DNA of 32,037 bases from Acidimicrobiales bacterium (GCA_030448245.1 JAUJNH010000001.1:318034-350070), one strand, 5' to 3'. Positions 8,767 through 18,239 are shown, counted from the stretch's first letter. Numbers and translations: made by a program. The notes: generated by a model from the sequence alone, not told the origin.

Positions 8767-9359
8767 GCGCGACGGCGCTGGCCCATGCCGGTGCAGTTGA
8801 GGACAGCGCCGGCCCGGCGCCCCCGTCGCTGGTGCGGATCGGGATGGTCGTCTGGCTTGCTTCCGAGCTGATGTTCTTCAGCGGCCTCTTCGCCGCCTAC
8901 TTCTTCCTCCGCGGCGCCGATGCCGAGTGGCCGCCGGAGGGAGTCCACCTCGGGGTGCCCCGCACCGCGGTGTTCACGGCCCTCCTGGTGGCGTCGAGCG
9001 CCACGATCCACATGGCCGGCCACCACGCCGAGGCGGGTGACGAGCGCGGCACCCGCCGGTGGACGATCGTCACGATCCTGATGGGTGCCGCCTTCCTGGC
9101 TAACCAGGCGGCCGAGTACGCCGAGCTGGAGTTCACACCGACCGAGCACGCTTACGGCTCCCTGTTCTTCCTCATGACCGGCTTCCACGGCGCCCACGTC
9201 CTCGGGGGCCTGGTCCTCCTGGGCGTCATGCTGGCGGTGGCCACCGGTCCGACGAGCAGGGCGCCCGTGGGCAACACCATGAGCGTGGCCACGTACTACT
9301 GGCACTTCGTCGACGTCGTGTGGGTGGCGATGTTCGTGACCATCTACCTTCTGCGCTAG
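8763..9359 (+). CDS. ctaE: Cytochrome c oxidase subunit III
   Basis: A 198-residue subunit of the aa3 oxidase with five transmembrane helices, as in the actinobacterial short form. Recognised segments are WLASELMFFSGLFAAYF near residue 35, LTGFHGAHVLGG around 140 and YYWHFVDVVWV near the end, the classic subunit III signature that includes the conserved Glu and His residues. Subunit III stabilises the oxygen-reduction core and binds lipid. Start ATG overlaps the ctaG stop; the next gene qcrC begins 2 nt after its stop, giving the standard actinobacterial ctaE-qcrCAB order. Confidence 0.95.
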   Translation: MSATALAHAGAVEDSAGPAPPSLVRIGMVVWLASELMFFSGLFAAYFFLRGADAEWPPEGVHLGVPRTAVFTALLVASSATIHMAGHHAEAGDERGTRRWTIVTILMGAAFLANQAAEYAELEFTPTEHAYGSLFFLMTGFHGAHVLGGLVLLGVMLAVATGPTSRAPVGNTMSVATYYWHFVDVVWVAMFVTIYLLR

Positions 9360-9361
9360 CC

Positions 9362-10132
9362 ATGACGACGAGGCCTTGGGCGTGGGCAGCGGCCAGCGTG
9401 GTCACCCTCGCGGTTGCGCTCGGCCCGCTGGTCGGCTCCGGCGCCCACGCCGAGGAGCGCCTGGTGCCAGCAGCGGCGGAGCCGGAGGAGGCGGGCCGCC
9501 AGCTCTTCGTGACCGGCTGCTCGAGCTGCCACGGCCTAGACGGCCGGGGGACCGACCGGGGCCCCACGCTCGAGAACTCCGGCGCCGCCTCCGCCTACTA
9601 CTACCTGAGCACCGGGCGAATGCCCCTGGCCGACGACACCCAGCCCACCCGCAAGGAGCCGTCCTACTCAGCCGAGGAGATCGACCAGCTCACCGCCTAC
9701 GTCGCATCCCTCGGCGACGGACCGCCCCTGCCCGAGGTCGATCCGTCCCACGGCGACCTGGCCACGGGCGGTGTGCTCTACCGGGCCAACTGCGCCGGCT
9801 GCCACAGCGCCGCCGGGGTGGGCGGGGCCTTGAGCTATGGCGGCTACGCCCCGTCGATCAGCAAGTCCGAGCCTGAGCAGATCGCCGCTGCGGTGCGGGT
9901 CGGCCCGGGGGAGATGCCCGTCTTCGGCCCGGAGGCCTTCGATGACGAGGAGCTGGAGTCGCTCGTTCGCTACGTGCGCTTCCTGCAGGACGCGCCCACC
10001 CCCGGCGGGGGTCGCCTGGGCGGCGCGGGAGCCATCCCGGAGGGCTTCGTCGGGTGGCTGTTCGGCATGGCCGGCTGCATTGCGGCGACGGTGTGGATCG
10101 GGGCGAAGCGAGCCGGAAGGGGCACGGCATGA
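9362..10132 (+). CDS. qcrC: Diheme cytochrome c subunit of the cytochrome bc1 complex
   Basis: A 256-residue membrane-anchored diheme cytochrome c that replaces both cytochrome c1 and soluble cytochrome c in actinobacteria, passing electrons from the Rieske centre straight to CuA of the aa3 oxidase. A signal-peptide-like N-terminus (residues 5-30) precedes two haem sites: CSSCH (Cys53, Cys56, His57) with Met87 in GRMPL as likely axial ligand, and CAGCH (Cys144, Cys147, His148) with Met in GEMPVF. A C-terminal membrane helix (GFVGWLFGMAGCIAA) anchors it. The ATG at 9362 is chosen because it starts the signal sequence two bases after ctaE; a longer frame upstream only overlaps ctaE. Its stop overlaps qcrA by ATGA. 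Confidence 0.95.
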   Translation: MTTRPWAWAAASVVTLAVALGPLVGSGAHAEERLVPAAAEPEEAGRQLFVTGCSSCHGLDGRGTDRGPTLENSGAASAYYYLSTGRMPLADDTQPTRKEPSYSAEEIDQLTAYVASLGDGPPLPEVDPSHGDLATGGVLYRANCAGCHSAAGVGGALSYGGYAPSISKSEPEQIAAAVRVGPGEMPVFGPEAFDDEELESLVRYVRFLQDAPTPGGGRLGGAGAIPEGFVGWLFGMAGCIAATVWIGAKRAGRGTA

Positions 10133-11010
10133 ATCGGAGCGGTCCTGGCGACCCGGGGGAGGGCCAGCACGCCTCGCGGAGGGCCTACATGGCCGTCGTG
10201 GTCGCCCTCTCGCTCAGCATCCTCGCCGGGCTGGGCCTGGCCGTGGTGTACGCGCGAGGTGGCCAGGCCCAGCTCGAGGGGATGCTCCTGGCGCTGTCCC
10301 TGCTGGGCATCGGGGTCGGCCTGGTGATCTGGGCCAAGCAGTTCCTGCCGAACGAAGAGGCGGAGGAGGCTCGCAAGCCGCTCGAGTCCGACCCGCAGGA
10401 CGCGGCGGCCTTCACCGCCGAGCTCGAGCGGGGTGAGGAGGCGATCGGCAGCCGCCGGCTGCTCTTGGGGCTCATCACGGGAGGGCTCGGGGCGCTTGGC
10501 CTGGCCCTGGTGTTCCCCATCCGTTCGCTCGGGCCCCGCCCGGGGCGCGGCCTGTTCCAGACCGGGATGGCCGACGGTCGTCGCCTGGTCACCGCCGAGA
10601 AGGAGCCCGTCCGACTCGAGGACGTCCCCGTCGACGGGTTGCTGACCGTGTGGCCGGAGGGCCACGAGGAGGAAGCCGACTCGTCCACGCTCCTCATCCG
10701 GGTGGGCGACGAGTCGCTGTTCCGTGAGCCGGTGGTGCTGCCGTGGACGGTTGGACCCGTGGTGGCGTACTCGAAGCTGTGCACCCACACGGGGTGCCCG
10801 GTGGGCCTCTACCAGGCCGAGGAGCACCTGCTCCTGTGCCCCTGCCACCAGTCCACCTTCGAGGTGCTGGCCGGGGCCCGTCCCGTGTTCGGGCCGGCCA
10901 CCCGGGCGCTCCCGCAGCTGCCTCTCGGGGTGGACGACCAGGGCTTCCTCGTGGCCAAGGGCGACTTCGAAGGCCCGGTCAGCGCCGGGTTCTGGGACAG
11001 GTCCCGGTGA
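10129..11010 (+). CDS. qcrA: Rieske iron-sulfur subunit of the cytochrome bc1 complex
   Basis: A 293-residue Rieske protein of the actinobacterial type with three predicted N-terminal transmembrane helices (about 20-42, 48-66 and 110-130) rather than one. The [2Fe-2S] ligands are visible in CTHTGC and CPCHQS, each with one Cys and one His ligand, plus the disulfide cysteines of the same boxes. It oxidises menaquinol at the Qo site and passes electrons to QcrC. The start ATG overlaps the qcrC stop, and its stop overlaps the qcrB GTG, so all three bc1 subunits are translationally coupled. Confidence 0.95.
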   Translation: MNRSGPGDPGEGQHASRRAYMAVVVALSLSILAGLGLAVVYARGGQAQLEGMLLALSLLGIGVGLVIWAKQFLPNEEAEEARKPLESDPQDAAAFTAELERGEEAIGSRRLLLGLITGGLGALGLALVFPIRSLGPRPGRGLFQTGMADGRRLVTAEKEPVRLEDVPVDGLLTVWPEGHEEEADSSTLLIRVGDESLFREPVVLPWTVGPVVAYSKLCTHTGCPVGLYQAEEHLLLCPCHQSTFEVLAGARPVFGPATRALPQLPLGVDDQGFLVAKGDFEGPVSAGFWDRSR

Positions 11011-12503
11011 GCAAGCGCCCCTCTCGGATCGCCCGGACCGGGTCGTGGCTGGACAGCCGCCTGGGGCTGGCCCGGGTGGCGAGGACATCGCTCCGAAAGG
11101 TCTTCCCCGACCACTGGTCCTTCCTGCTGGGCGAGGTCGCCCTCTACTCCTTCGTCGTCCTCCTGCTCACGGGGATCTACCTCACGTTCTTCTTCAAGCC
11201 GAGCCAGGCCGAGACCGTGTACCACGGGAGCTACGCCGCCCTGGACGGGGTGACCATGACCCGCGCCTACCGTTCGGCCGTCGAGCTCAGCTTCGACGTG
11301 CGGGCAGGGCTGGTGATGCGCCAGATGCACCACTGGGCGGCCATCGTGTTCGTCGCCGCCATGGTCGTGCACCTGGCCCGGGTCTTCTTCACCGGCGCCT
11401 TCCGTCGACCTCGAGAGCTGAACTGGATGGTGGGGGTGACCTTGCTGCTCCTCGGGATCGGCAACGGCTTCACCGGCTACTCGCTGCTCGACGACCAGCT
11501 CTCTGGAACCGGCCTGCGCATCGCCTACTCGATCGTGCTGTCCATCCCCCTCATCGGCACGTGGATCACCTCGCTGCTCTTCGGCGGCGAGTTCCCGGGA
11601 CCCGACATCATCGAGCGCTTCTACGTGCTGCACATCCTCCTGGTGCCGGCGATCATCATCGGCATGCTGGCGCTGCACCTCACCATGGTCGTGCACCAGA
11701 AGCACACCCAGTTCCGGGGCCCGGGCAGGCGTGAGGACAACGTGGTGGGCGAGCGCATCTGGCCCACGTACGCGGTGAAGGCGAGCGGCCTGTTCTTCCT
11801 GACGACGGGAATCCTTGCCGCCCTCGGCGGCCTGGCCCAGATCAACCCCATATGGATCTACGGCCCCTTCGAGCCGTCCGAGGTCAGCGCCGCCTCCCAG
11901 CCCGACTGGTACATCGGCTGGCTGGAGGGGGCGCTGCGGGTGATGCCGGCCTGGGAGCTGCGGGCGTTCGGCTTCGAGCTGCCCAACCCGTTCTTCGCCG
12001 GCGTGCTGCTCCCCAGCCTCACGTTCGGCCTGCTCTACCTGTGGCCCTTCCTCGAGGCGCGGCGGACCGGTGACCGCGACGTCCACCACCTCCTCGACCG
12101 CCCTCGCGACAAGCCGATGCGGACCGCGCTCGGGGTGGCGACCATCGCCTTTTACGCCGTGCTGTTCTTCGCCGGCGGCAGCGACGTGCTCGCCACCGAG
12201 TTCCACCTGTCCTTCAACCAGCTGACCTGGTCGTTAAGGGTGGCCCTGTTCTTGGTGCCGATCCTCGCCGGGCTGGTCGCCCACCGGCTCTGCCGCGACC
12301 TGGCCGCCCGGGACGCCGAGCCCCCGCACGACCCGCCGGACCCGCCGGCCCGGGGCCACGACCGGGACGCCGCGGCCAGCTCCGACGTCGAGAGCGCCCT
12401 CGTCCTGGACGAGCCGGAGGAGGAGCTCGAACCGGTCGCGTGGCCGCCGCCAGCCTCGGTCCTCCGGTCGGGACCTCCCTCGGCCAAGCCCCTCCCGCCG
12501 TGA
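11007..12503 (+). CDS. qcrB: Cytochrome b subunit of the cytochrome bc1 complex
   Basis: A 498-residue cytochrome b. Four haem histidines are seen in two helices: MRQMHHWAAIVFVAAMVVHLAR and the later VLHILLVPAIIIGMLALHLTM. The PEWY loop at the quinol-oxidation site reads PDWY, as in other actinobacteria. About nine transmembrane helices are followed by a Pro- and acid-rich cytoplasmic tail of roughly 75 residues, which is usual in this phylum. It starts with a GTG overlapping the qcrA stop. The downstream neighbour ctaF is convergent, with only 34 bp between them (12504-12537); a 5-bp inverted repeat there is too weak to call a terminator. Confidence 0.95.
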   Translation: MSKRPSRIARTGSWLDSRLGLARVARTSLRKVFPDHWSFLLGEVALYSFVVLLLTGIYLTFFFKPSQAETVYHGSYAALDGVTMTRAYRSAVELSFDVRAGLVMRQMHHWAAIVFVAAMVVHLARVFFTGAFRRPRELNWMVGVTLLLLGIGNGFTGYSLLDDQLSGTGLRIAYSIVLSIPLIGTWITSLLFGGEFPGPDIIERFYVLHILLVPAIIIGMLALHLTMVVHQKHTQFRGPGRREDNVVGERIWPTYAVKASGLFFLTTGILAALGGLAQINPIWIYGPFEPSEVSAASQPDWYIGWLEGALRVMPAWELRAFGFELPNPFFAGVLLPSLTFGLLYLWPFLEARRTGDRDVHHLLDRPRDKPMRTALGVATIAFYAVLFFAGGSDVLATEFHLSFNQLTWSLRVALFLVPILAGLVAHRLCRDLAARDAEPPHDPPDPPARGHDRDAAASSDVESALVLDEPEEELEPVAWPPPASVLRSGPPSAKPLPP

Positions 12504-12537
12504 CAGTCGCCGGACCGACCCTGGCCGGCAGACGCTT

Positions 12538-12900
12538 CTACCCTCGCCGGCGGCTCTGGGCGGCGTAGCCGGTGAGGGCGATGGCCAGGGCCAGCAACCC
12601 CGGCACCAGCGCCCACATGCCGATGGCCAAACCGTTTGCGGTCACGAGCGCGGCCACGCCCACGAAGAAGGGCCACCCGCTGGCGTGGGGGAGGTACGGG
12701 TCGCGCTCGGCCTCACCCGCCCCGTGGGCGGTCGCACTTCTGGCCGTCAGGGCCAGGTAGCCGCCGATGAAAGCAGCCAGGCAGGCGGCCAGGACCAGCA
12801 TGGTCGTCCCGGCGGCCTCGTAGCTGGTGAACCAGTAGATGGTGGCCTTTGTGGCCACGAGCGACGCCAGCACCACGAACGACCAGCCGACTACCTTCAC
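12538..12900 (-). CDS. ctaF: Cytochrome c oxidase subunit IV (actinobacterial type)
   Basis: A 120-residue protein with four hydrophobic segments, two on each side of a short hydrophilic loop that reads [10 protein letters not shown]. Size, helices and place right after ctaD match the small actinobacterial subunit CtaF of the aa3 oxidase. The start is the GTG at 12900 (VKVVGW), which overlaps the ctaD stop as GTGA; a purine-rich stretch inside ctaD precedes it. A much longer open frame continues upstream but is the shadow of ctaD. It is the last gene of the ctaC-ctaD-ctaF operon. Confidence 0.85.
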   Translation of the reverse strand: MKVVGWSFVVLASLVATKATIYWFTSYEAAGTTMLVLAACLAAFIGGYLALTARSATAHGAGEAERDPYLPHASGWPFFVGVAALVTANGLAIGMWALVPGLLALAIALTGYAAQSRRRG

Positions 12901-14597
12901 GTGGCCGTGCCCTCCGCCTTTGTGGGCTGCTCGGGCCCGGGAGCCTCTGGGCTGGGCACCGGCGGGTGGGCGACGTCCCACACCGGACGGTTCGACCGGA
13001 TGGGTGGGAGCGGGCGGGTGAAGTTGCCGGGTGGTGGAGGCGAGGGAGTCGCCCACTCGAGCGTGTGGCCGCCCCACGGATCGTCGCCGGCGGCCCGGCC
13101 GCGGCGCAGCGAGACCACCACGTTGACGAGGAAGACCAGCGTGGAGATGCCGAGGAGGAACGAGCCGATGGACGAGACCACGTTGAGGGTGGTGAAGCCG
13201 TCCTCGCCTCGGTAGTCGGCGACTCGGCGGGGCATGCCGTCGAGGCCCAGCTGGTGCTGCACGAAGAACGTCAGGTTGAAGCCGACGAAGGTCGTGAAGA
13301 CGTGGAGCCGTCCCAGGCCTTCGCCCAGCATCCGGCCGGTGAACTTGGGGAACCAGTGGTAGACGCCGGCGTAGAGGGCGAACACCGAGCCGCCGAACAG
13401 CACGTAGTGCATGTGGGCGACGACGAAGTAGGAGTCGCTGACGTGGAAGTCGACGGGAGGCGAAGCCAGCAGGACACCGCTGAGGCCGCCGATCAGGAAC
13501 GTGACGAGGAAGGCCAGGCAGAACAGCAGCGGTGTCTGGAACCGCAGCTGGCCGCCCCACATCGTGCCGATCCAGTTGAAGAACTTCACCCCGGTGGGCA
13601 CGGCGATCAGGTAGGACAGCCCGCTGAAGAACGGGAGGAGCACGGCGCCGGTCACGAACATGTGGTGGGCCCACACCCCGACGGACAGGGCAGCGATGCT
13701 GAGGGTGGCGAAGATCAGGCCCTTGTATCCGAAGACGGGCCGCCGTGAGCTCACGGGCAGCACCTCGGTGATCACCCCGAAGAAGGGCAGGGCGAGGATG
13801 TAGACCTCCGGGTGGCCGAAGAACCAGAAGAGGTGCTGCCAGAGGATGGGCGATCCGCCGTGGTCCGGGTCGAACACCCGGGTGTCGAAGTGGCGGTCGG
13901 CGAACAGCAGCACCGATGCGGCCGTCAGCACCGGGAAGGCCATCAGCACCAGCCCGCTCGTGACGAGCATGTTCCAGCTGAAGATGGGCACGCGGAACAT
14001 CGTCATCCCGGGGGCCCGCATGCCGACGATCGTCGTGATGAGGTTGACCGCGGTGAAGACGGCCGAGAAGCCGGTGAGCAGCAGGCCGATCAGCCACAGC
14101 TCGCCGCCGATGCTCGGCGAGTAGGCGTTGTCGGACAGCGGGCTGTAGGCGAACCAACCGAAGGAGGGAGCACCGTCGGCCGTCAGGAAGCCCGACACCA
14201 TCGTCAGCCCGCCGCCGAGGTAGAGCCAGTAGCTGAGGGCGTTCAGGCGGGGAAACGCCATGTCGGGCGCCCCGATCTGCAGGGGCACGAGGTAGTTGGC
14301 CAGACCAAAGGCGAAGGGGCCCAGGAAGAGGAACATCATGATGCTGCCGTGCATCGTGAACAGCTGGTTGTAGACGTTGGTGCCGACGACCTGCATACCT
14401 GGCTGGGCCAGCTCGGCGCGCATCAGCAGGGCCAGCAGCCCCCCGAGCAGGAAGAAGGCGAACGACGTGACCATGTAGCTGACGCCGATGGCCTTGTGGT
14501 CGGTGGTGGTGAGCCAGCCGAGCAGGCCGGGGTTTGGGGTGTGGTGCTCGGTCTCCGGTTCCGGGGGCGCGACCGGTCGGTCTTCGAGCGTGGTCAT
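12897..14597 (-). CDS. ctaD: Cytochrome c oxidase subunit I
   Basis: A 566-residue haem-copper oxidase core subunit of the A-type. Ligands are visible: the His of TMHGSIMMF for haem a, the [11 protein letters not shown] box with the cross-linked His-Tyr and CuB, the AHHMF pair for CuB, and [12 protein letters not shown] for haems a3 and a. It reduces oxygen to water and pumps protons. The C-terminus ends in a Pro-rich tail. The ATG at 14597 is preceded by a GGAGG about 9 nt upstream; it overlaps the ctaC stop by ATGA. The longer frame upstream is a shadow of ctaC. Confidence 0.96.
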   Translation of the reverse strand: MTTLEDRPVAPPEPETEHHTPNPGLLGWLTTTDHKAIGVSYMVTSFAFFLLGGLLALLMRAELAQPGMQVVGTNVYNQLFTMHGSIMMFLFLGPFAFGLANYLVPLQIGAPDMAFPRLNALSYWLYLGGGLTMVSGFLTADGAPSFGWFAYSPLSDNAYSPSIGGELWLIGLLLTGFSAVFTAVNLITTIVGMRAPGMTMFRVPIFSWNMLVTSGLVLMAFPVLTAASVLLFADRHFDTRVFDPDHGGSPILWQHLFWFFGHPEVYILALPFFGVITEVLPVSSRRPVFGYKGLIFATLSIAALSVGVWAHHMFVTGAVLLPFFSGLSYLIAVPTGVKFFNWIGTMWGGQLRFQTPLLFCLAFLVTFLIGGLSGVLLASPPVDFHVSDSYFVVAHMHYVLFGGSVFALYAGVYHWFPKFTGRMLGEGLGRLHVFTTFVGFNLTFFVQHQLGLDGMPRRVADYRGEDGFTTLNVVSSIGSFLLGISTLVFLVNVVVSLRRGRAAGDDPWGGHTLEWATPSPPPPGNFTRPLPPIRSNRPVWDVAHPPVPSPEAPGPEQPTKAEGTAT

Positions 14598-15382
14598 CCT
14601 GCTCCCTCCGTGGCTCTGCTCCGCTGCTGGTCGAGCCACGCCCGGTACGCCTCCGGGCTCACCGCCTCGACGCGGAAGTCCATGCGGGCGTGGTCGAGCC
14701 CGCAGTACTCGGCGCAGCGACCGGGGAACATCCCCGGATCTTTGACCACCACGTCCATCTCGTTGTCGAGCCCGGGGACGATGTCCTGCTTCTTGAGGAA
14801 GCGGGGGACCCAGAAGGAGTGGATGACGTCGGTGGTGCGCAGGCGGATCCGGACGGTGGCGCCCACCGGGAGCACCATCGTCGGCCGGGGTTCCTCGGTC
14901 GTCCCGGTGACGACGACCCCCTCGTCGGGGTAGCGGAACTGCCACTGCCACTGGTAGCCGACGGCCTCGACGACGACGTCGGGCCGCGATGAGACGGCCG
15001 TGACCTTCTCCTGGGTGAAGACGGTGAAGCCGAACAGCACGGCGACGATGATCACCGGGGTGACGGTGTAGGCGATCTCGAGCTTGACGTTGTCCGACCG
15101 CTGGCCGGGCAGCCCTTCCGAGGGGCCGCTTCGGCGCCGGTAGCGGATCACCGACCAGGCCAGAAGGGCCCAGACGATGGCCCCCACCGCCAGGGCCGCC
15201 AGCACCGACCCCTGCCACAACGACAGGATCCGGTCGCCGTCTTCGGTGACCGGGTCGGGGATGCCGAAGCGAGGGACCCCCTCGCACGACCCGGTCACGA
15301 CGGCGGCGGCCGCGAGGACACAGAGCCGTCGCGGGACCCTTCCCACCCCCCCAGGCGCGTGCACGTCGCCCAAGGTACCCAT
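14594..15382 (-). CDS. ctaC: Cytochrome c oxidase subunit II
   Basis: A 262-residue subunit that accepts electrons from QcrC. After a signal-like N-terminus come two membrane helices (about 58-78 and 105-123) and a periplasm-side cupredoxin domain. The CuA ligands are His188 (VIHSFWVP), Cys223, Cys227, His231 and Met234 in the [12 protein letters not shown] box. A cysteine at 33 follows the signal segment but the preceding residues (TGS) do not make a good lipobox. The start taken is the ATG at 15382, which has no Shine-Dalgarno; GTG codons at residues 7 and 13 are alternatives. First gene of ctaC-ctaD-ctaF, divergent from the gene at 15467. Confidence 0.94.
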   Translation of the reverse strand: MGTLGDVHAPGGVGRVPRRLCVLAAAAVVTGSCEGVPRFGIPDPVTEDGDRILSLWQGSVLAALAVGAIVWALLAWSVIRYRRRSGPSEGLPGQRSDNVKLEIAYTVTPVIIVAVLFGFTVFTQEKVTAVSSRPDVVVEAVGYQWQWQFRYPDEGVVVTGTTEEPRPTMVLPVGATVRIRLRTTDVIHSFWVPRFLKKQDIVPGLDNEMDVVVKDPGMFPGRCAEYCGLDHARMDFRVEAVSPEAYRAWLDQQRSRATEGAG

Positions 15383-15466
15383 TTACGCGCCGAGGCCGGG
15401 TCCCTGTTGCACCGGCGGTCAGCCCGGGTACGGGCGTCGCCAACCATCTGACGGAGGTTCTGGTAC

Positions 15467-16030
15467 ATGGCTCAGCGCAACACGATCGCCCGGTCCCTGT
15501 CGGAAGTGGGTCTGGCCACCTGGTTCGGCGGCTCCCTGATGGGAGCCGTCGGCGTGAACGGCGCCGCAGCCGAGGTCGACCCTCCGACCCAGCGGGCCCG
15601 GGTCGCGAACGCCGGCTGGAGCCGGTGGACGCCGGTCAACCTGGTGGCCATCGGCGCCCACGTCGTCGGCTCGCTCATGCTCACCGGCGCCAACAAGGGG
15701 CGCATCGCCGGCCAGAAGAACGTGGCTTCCACCGCCATCGCCAAGACGGCCGTGACCGCCGGCGCCCTGGCCGCCACCGCCTACGCCCGCGCCCTGGGCC
15801 AGAAGATGATGAAGGCCGGCGACGTGCCGGTCGAGGGCGGGACCGATCCGTCGGCGCAGACGCCCCCCGACGTGGCCGGGGCCCAGCGCAAGCTGAGCGT
15901 GCTGCAGTGGGCCATCCCGGCCCTCACCGGCTCGCTCCTCGTGATGGACGCCCTGATGGGCGAGCAGCAGCGGCCGCAGGAGGTCGCCACCGGGATCGTC
16001 GGCCGCATCCTCCCCGACCTCGCTGCCTGA
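15467..16030 (+). CDS. Membrane protein of unknown function
   Basis: A 187-residue protein I cannot place in a named family. It has about four hydrophobic or Ala/Gly-rich segments: around residues 13-30, 58-75, 88-107 and 145-160. The rest is polar, with a conserved-looking [17 protein letters not shown] segment between the second and third. The ATG at 15467 has a good GGAGG 9 nt upstream. It is a single-gene unit: the divergent ctaC lies on its left and a strong hairpin terminator follows 22 bp after the stop. Because it abuts the oxidase genes it could be related to membrane energetics, but this is only positional. Confidence 0.7.
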   Translation: MAQRNTIARSLSEVGLATWFGGSLMGAVGVNGAAAEVDPPTQRARVANAGWSRWTPVNLVAIGAHVVGSLMLTGANKGRIAGQKNVASTAIAKTAVTAGALAATAYARALGQKMMKAGDVPVEGGTDPSAQTPPDVAGAQRKLSVLQWAIPALTGSLLVMDALMGEQQRPQEVATGIVGRILPDLAA

Positions 16031-16052
16031 GCCGCCACCGAGCCTGCGGCCT

Positions 16053-16080
16053 CCGCCCACCGGCGGGCGCCGGTGGGTGG
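16053..16080 (+). terminator. Hairpin terminator after the 15467 gene
   Basis: A 12-bp stem (16053-16064 with 16069-16080, one G-T pair) closes a GGGC loop, 22 nt after the stop at 16030. No U-run follows, which is common for actinobacterial terminators. The next possible start codon (GTG 16073) lies inside the stem, so it is unlikely to be used. Confidence 0.65.
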
Positions 16081-16393
16081 CTTGTCGGTGCCAGTGCCGG
16101 CGGGTAGATGTATCCGCCGCTGCTTTCCTTCGCTGCCGGAGACTCGCACGTCCGCTCACCACGACACGCCAACCCACCAGCGCCGGGTCGTCACGATCGT
16201 GTTCGCCGACCTCGTCGGGTTCACGTCACTGTCCGAGCAGCTCGACGCCGAGGACGTGGACATCGTCCAGGAGGAGTACTTCCGGGCCGCCCGCGAGGTC
16301 ATCGAGGCCAGGGGCGGCCAGGTGGAGAAGTTCATCGGCGATGCGGTCATGGCGACCTTCGCGTCTCGCCGAACCGTCCGGCTCGGACCTTGA
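16073..16393 (+). pseudogene. Truncated class III adenylate/guanylate cyclase (N-terminal part of the catalytic domain)
   Basis: From about 16175 the frame encodes the start of a class III nucleotide cyclase domain: RRVVTIVFADLVGFTSLSEQ with the first metal-binding Asp, then the helix before GGQVEKFIGDAVMATF with the second Asp. After ATF the family sequence stops abruptly and ten unrelated residues lead to the TGA at 16391. The remaining two thirds of the domain, including the transition-state Asn/Arg region, are absent. The first 34 residues have no family-like features and the GTG at 16073 is inside a terminator, so the true start is unclear. Immediately after the break another gene begins, in a different frame. 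This is a deletion junction between two genes rather than a functional fusion. Confidence 0.75.
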
Positions 16394-16397
16394 CCAC

Positions 16398-17145
16398 GTG
16401 CGGACCGCGGTGACCCGCGAGTGGGACAGCTTCCGCCAGCTGCTCCCGGCGGTCGACGGGCAGCACTGGGCGGAGCCCACCCGGCTGGGCGAGTGGACGG
16501 TCCACGACCTGGCCGCCCACGCCGTCTGGGGGATCTCGATGGAGGCAGACGCACTGCGGCGGCGAGGCACGACCACCGGCGAGCGGGCCCGCGGCTCCGG
16601 GCCTGATCCGGCGTCCGGACCTGACGTCGTGCGGGCCCAGCTCGATGCGGCGCGGGACGAGCTGGTCGGCGAGCTCGCCGGGCTGACCGAGGGGGACCTC
16701 GACGTCCTGGCCCCCCTGCCCTACGGCGACTGCCGATCGCCATGTTCTCGCAGATCCTGGTCATGGAGGCCGGCGTCCACACCACGACCTGGCGGCCGCC
16801 GTCGGTCGCGACGAGGGGCTCCGGGCTGATGTGGTGGCCAGCACCGAAAGCGTGCTGCGGGTGTTCCTGCCCGTGCTCGCGGCCTCGGCCCCGGAGGCAC
16901 CCGAGGCCGAGGTCACCGTGGCACTGCAGGGCCCCAGCGTGGCCCTGACCTTCCGGCACCGCGCCGGGCAGTGGGAGGCGCCCGAGCCTGCCGACCGGTC
17001 CCAGGCCGCGCTCACGGTCGAAGGCGACGACTCGAGTGTGATCCTGTTCGCCCTCGGCCGGATCGGCCCCGACGACGGCCGGCTGACGCTGTCGGGGGAC
17101 ACGACCCTCGCCGGCCGCTTCAAGTCCTGGCTCCCGGGCCCGTGA
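16398..17145 (+). pseudogene. Maleylpyruvate isomerase family (mycothiol-dependent, DinB-like) protein, two frameshifts
   Basis: The first part, up to about 16730, shows the N-terminal mycothiol-dependent maleylpyruvate isomerase domain: AVTREWDSFRQLLP, LGEWTVHDLAAHAVWG and a later ELAGLTEGDL. The frame then changes near 16731 (after LPYGD) and again near 16780 (after GVHT), each time by the loss of one base, most simply a C from a C run. With these two bases restored the protein would be 249 residues and would end in an SCP2-like domain (LTFRHRAGQWEA...LTVEGDDSSVILFALGR). The absence of other damage favours sequencing error over decay. The likely start is the GTG at 16398 (VRTAVTREW). Such proteins belong to mycothiol users, that is actinobacteria. 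Confidence 0.75.
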
Positions 17146-17186
17146 CGCCGGCCTCTCCGGGCCGCGGAGGCTCGGTGGCCACCCTC

Positions 17187-17192
17187 TAGAGT
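17187..17192 (+). promoter_or_regulatory. -10 element of a leaderless promoter
   Basis: TAGAGT fits TANNNT and stands exactly six bases before the GTG start at 17199, with no Shine-Dalgarno between, the usual geometry of leaderless actinobacterial genes. Confidence 0.5.
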
Positions 17193-17198
17193 CGCGCC

Positions 17199-18239
17199 GT
17201 GGCCCGTCGGCTCGCGGCAGCGGTGTTCGCGGTGGCCGTCATCGCCGGGGGGCTGGCCATCCGCAACGCCAACGACGACTCCGGCCAACCGCGTCGCTCC
17301 ACCGCGACAACCGATCCCACGGATCCGTACAGGCTGCTCCAGGACCACTCGGTGACGCTGCTGTGCGCCGAGGAGGTGGCGCAGCTCTGCGACGACCTTG
17401 ACTACGTGGTGAGCGATACGCGGGTCGAGCCGGCCTGGACCACGGTCGACCGGCTGGCCGCCGGCGGCCAGCTCGGCGCCGATGCCTGGGTCACCTTCCG
17501 TCCCCTCGAGGAGATGGCTGCGGCCCCGCCGCCGGTGAAGAGGGCACTGGGCCAGGCCACGCTCCTGGGGCGGTCGGCGATCGTGCTGGCCGGTCCCTCG
17601 ACCGCCGTCGCCGCTGTCGATGCCGCCTGCCCGAACCCACGGAAGCTGGTGTCGTGCGCCGCCGCCGCCGAGGGCGTGCAGCTGATGCTGCGCGATCCGA
17701 CCAGCTCGCCGGCCGGAGCCCTTGCCCTGTCCGTCGCGGCCGACGAGCACATCGCGCCGCAAGCCGGCACCCCGGCGGCCCCCGGCCCGGTGGACCAGCT
17801 TGGCCAGCTCCTCGCTCGCAGCCGCGGGACCCCGAGCCCCTACGAGGACGTCGCCCGGCTGAAGGCGAGTGCAGTAGCCCTCACCCTGGAGGCCGACGTC
17901 AACCTCGCCTTCGACAAGCTGGGCTTCGCCGAACGCCACAGCTCTGATCTCGTCGGCGTGCGGTACCCGTTCGAGGCGCGCGCCGTCGAGCTCGTCATGG
18001 TGCCGTCGTCCACGTTCGACCGACCCCGTGACCTCGTGACGGTGTTCGGGTCGCGGACCGTCTCGTCCAGCGTGAACCAGCTCGGCTTCGACGTCCCGGG
18101 ACGGTCGCGTTCCTACGCTGCGTCCAAGGCGTTCGCCCTCCGCCCGACCATCCGCTACGACCTTCCCCCGCCGAGCCCCGAGCGGCTCAGGCAGCTCCGG
18201 GCGCTGCCAGCCGCCGGCAACGCGGTGCGCCTGCCATGA
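17199..18239 (+). CDS. Secreted/anchored protein with solute-binding-like fold, function unknown
   Basis: A 346-residue protein with an N-terminal hydrophobic signal or anchor (residues 3-22, no Cys lipobox). The mature part has features of a two-lobe periplasmic binding protein: an early VTLLCAEEVAQLCDDL strand-helix, a GRSAIVLAGPS hinge-like strand, a long linker and later VTVFGSRTVSSSVNQLGFDVPG. I cannot name the family. The start GTG directly follows a leaderless-type -10 box. Its stop overlaps the next gene by ATGA, so the two are co-translated. A role as a surface sensor or binding partner for the downstream membrane coiled-coil protein is possible but unproven. Confidence 0.7.
   Translation: MARRLAAAVFAVAVIAGGLAIRNANDDSGQPRRSTATTDPTDPYRLLQDHSVTLLCAEEVAQLCDDLDYVVSDTRVEPAWTTVDRLAAGGQLGADAWVTFRPLEEMAAAPPPVKRALGQATLLGRSAIVLAGPSTAVAAVDAACPNPRKLVSCAAAAEGVQLMLRDPTSSPAGALALSVAADEHIAPQAGTPAAPGPVDQLGQLLARSRGTPSPYEDVARLKASAVALTLEADVNLAFDKLGFAERHSSDLVGVRYPFEARAVELVMVPSSTFDRPRDLVTVFGSRTVSSSVNQLGFDVPGRSRSYAASKAFALRPTIRYDLPPPSPERLRQLRALPAAGNAVRLP

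Noticed and set aside
12504..12537. Possible terminator between the convergent qcrB and ctaF genes
   Set aside because: Only a 5-bp GCCGG/CCGGC stem with an 11-nt loop and no U-run; not distinguishable from chance at this GC content.
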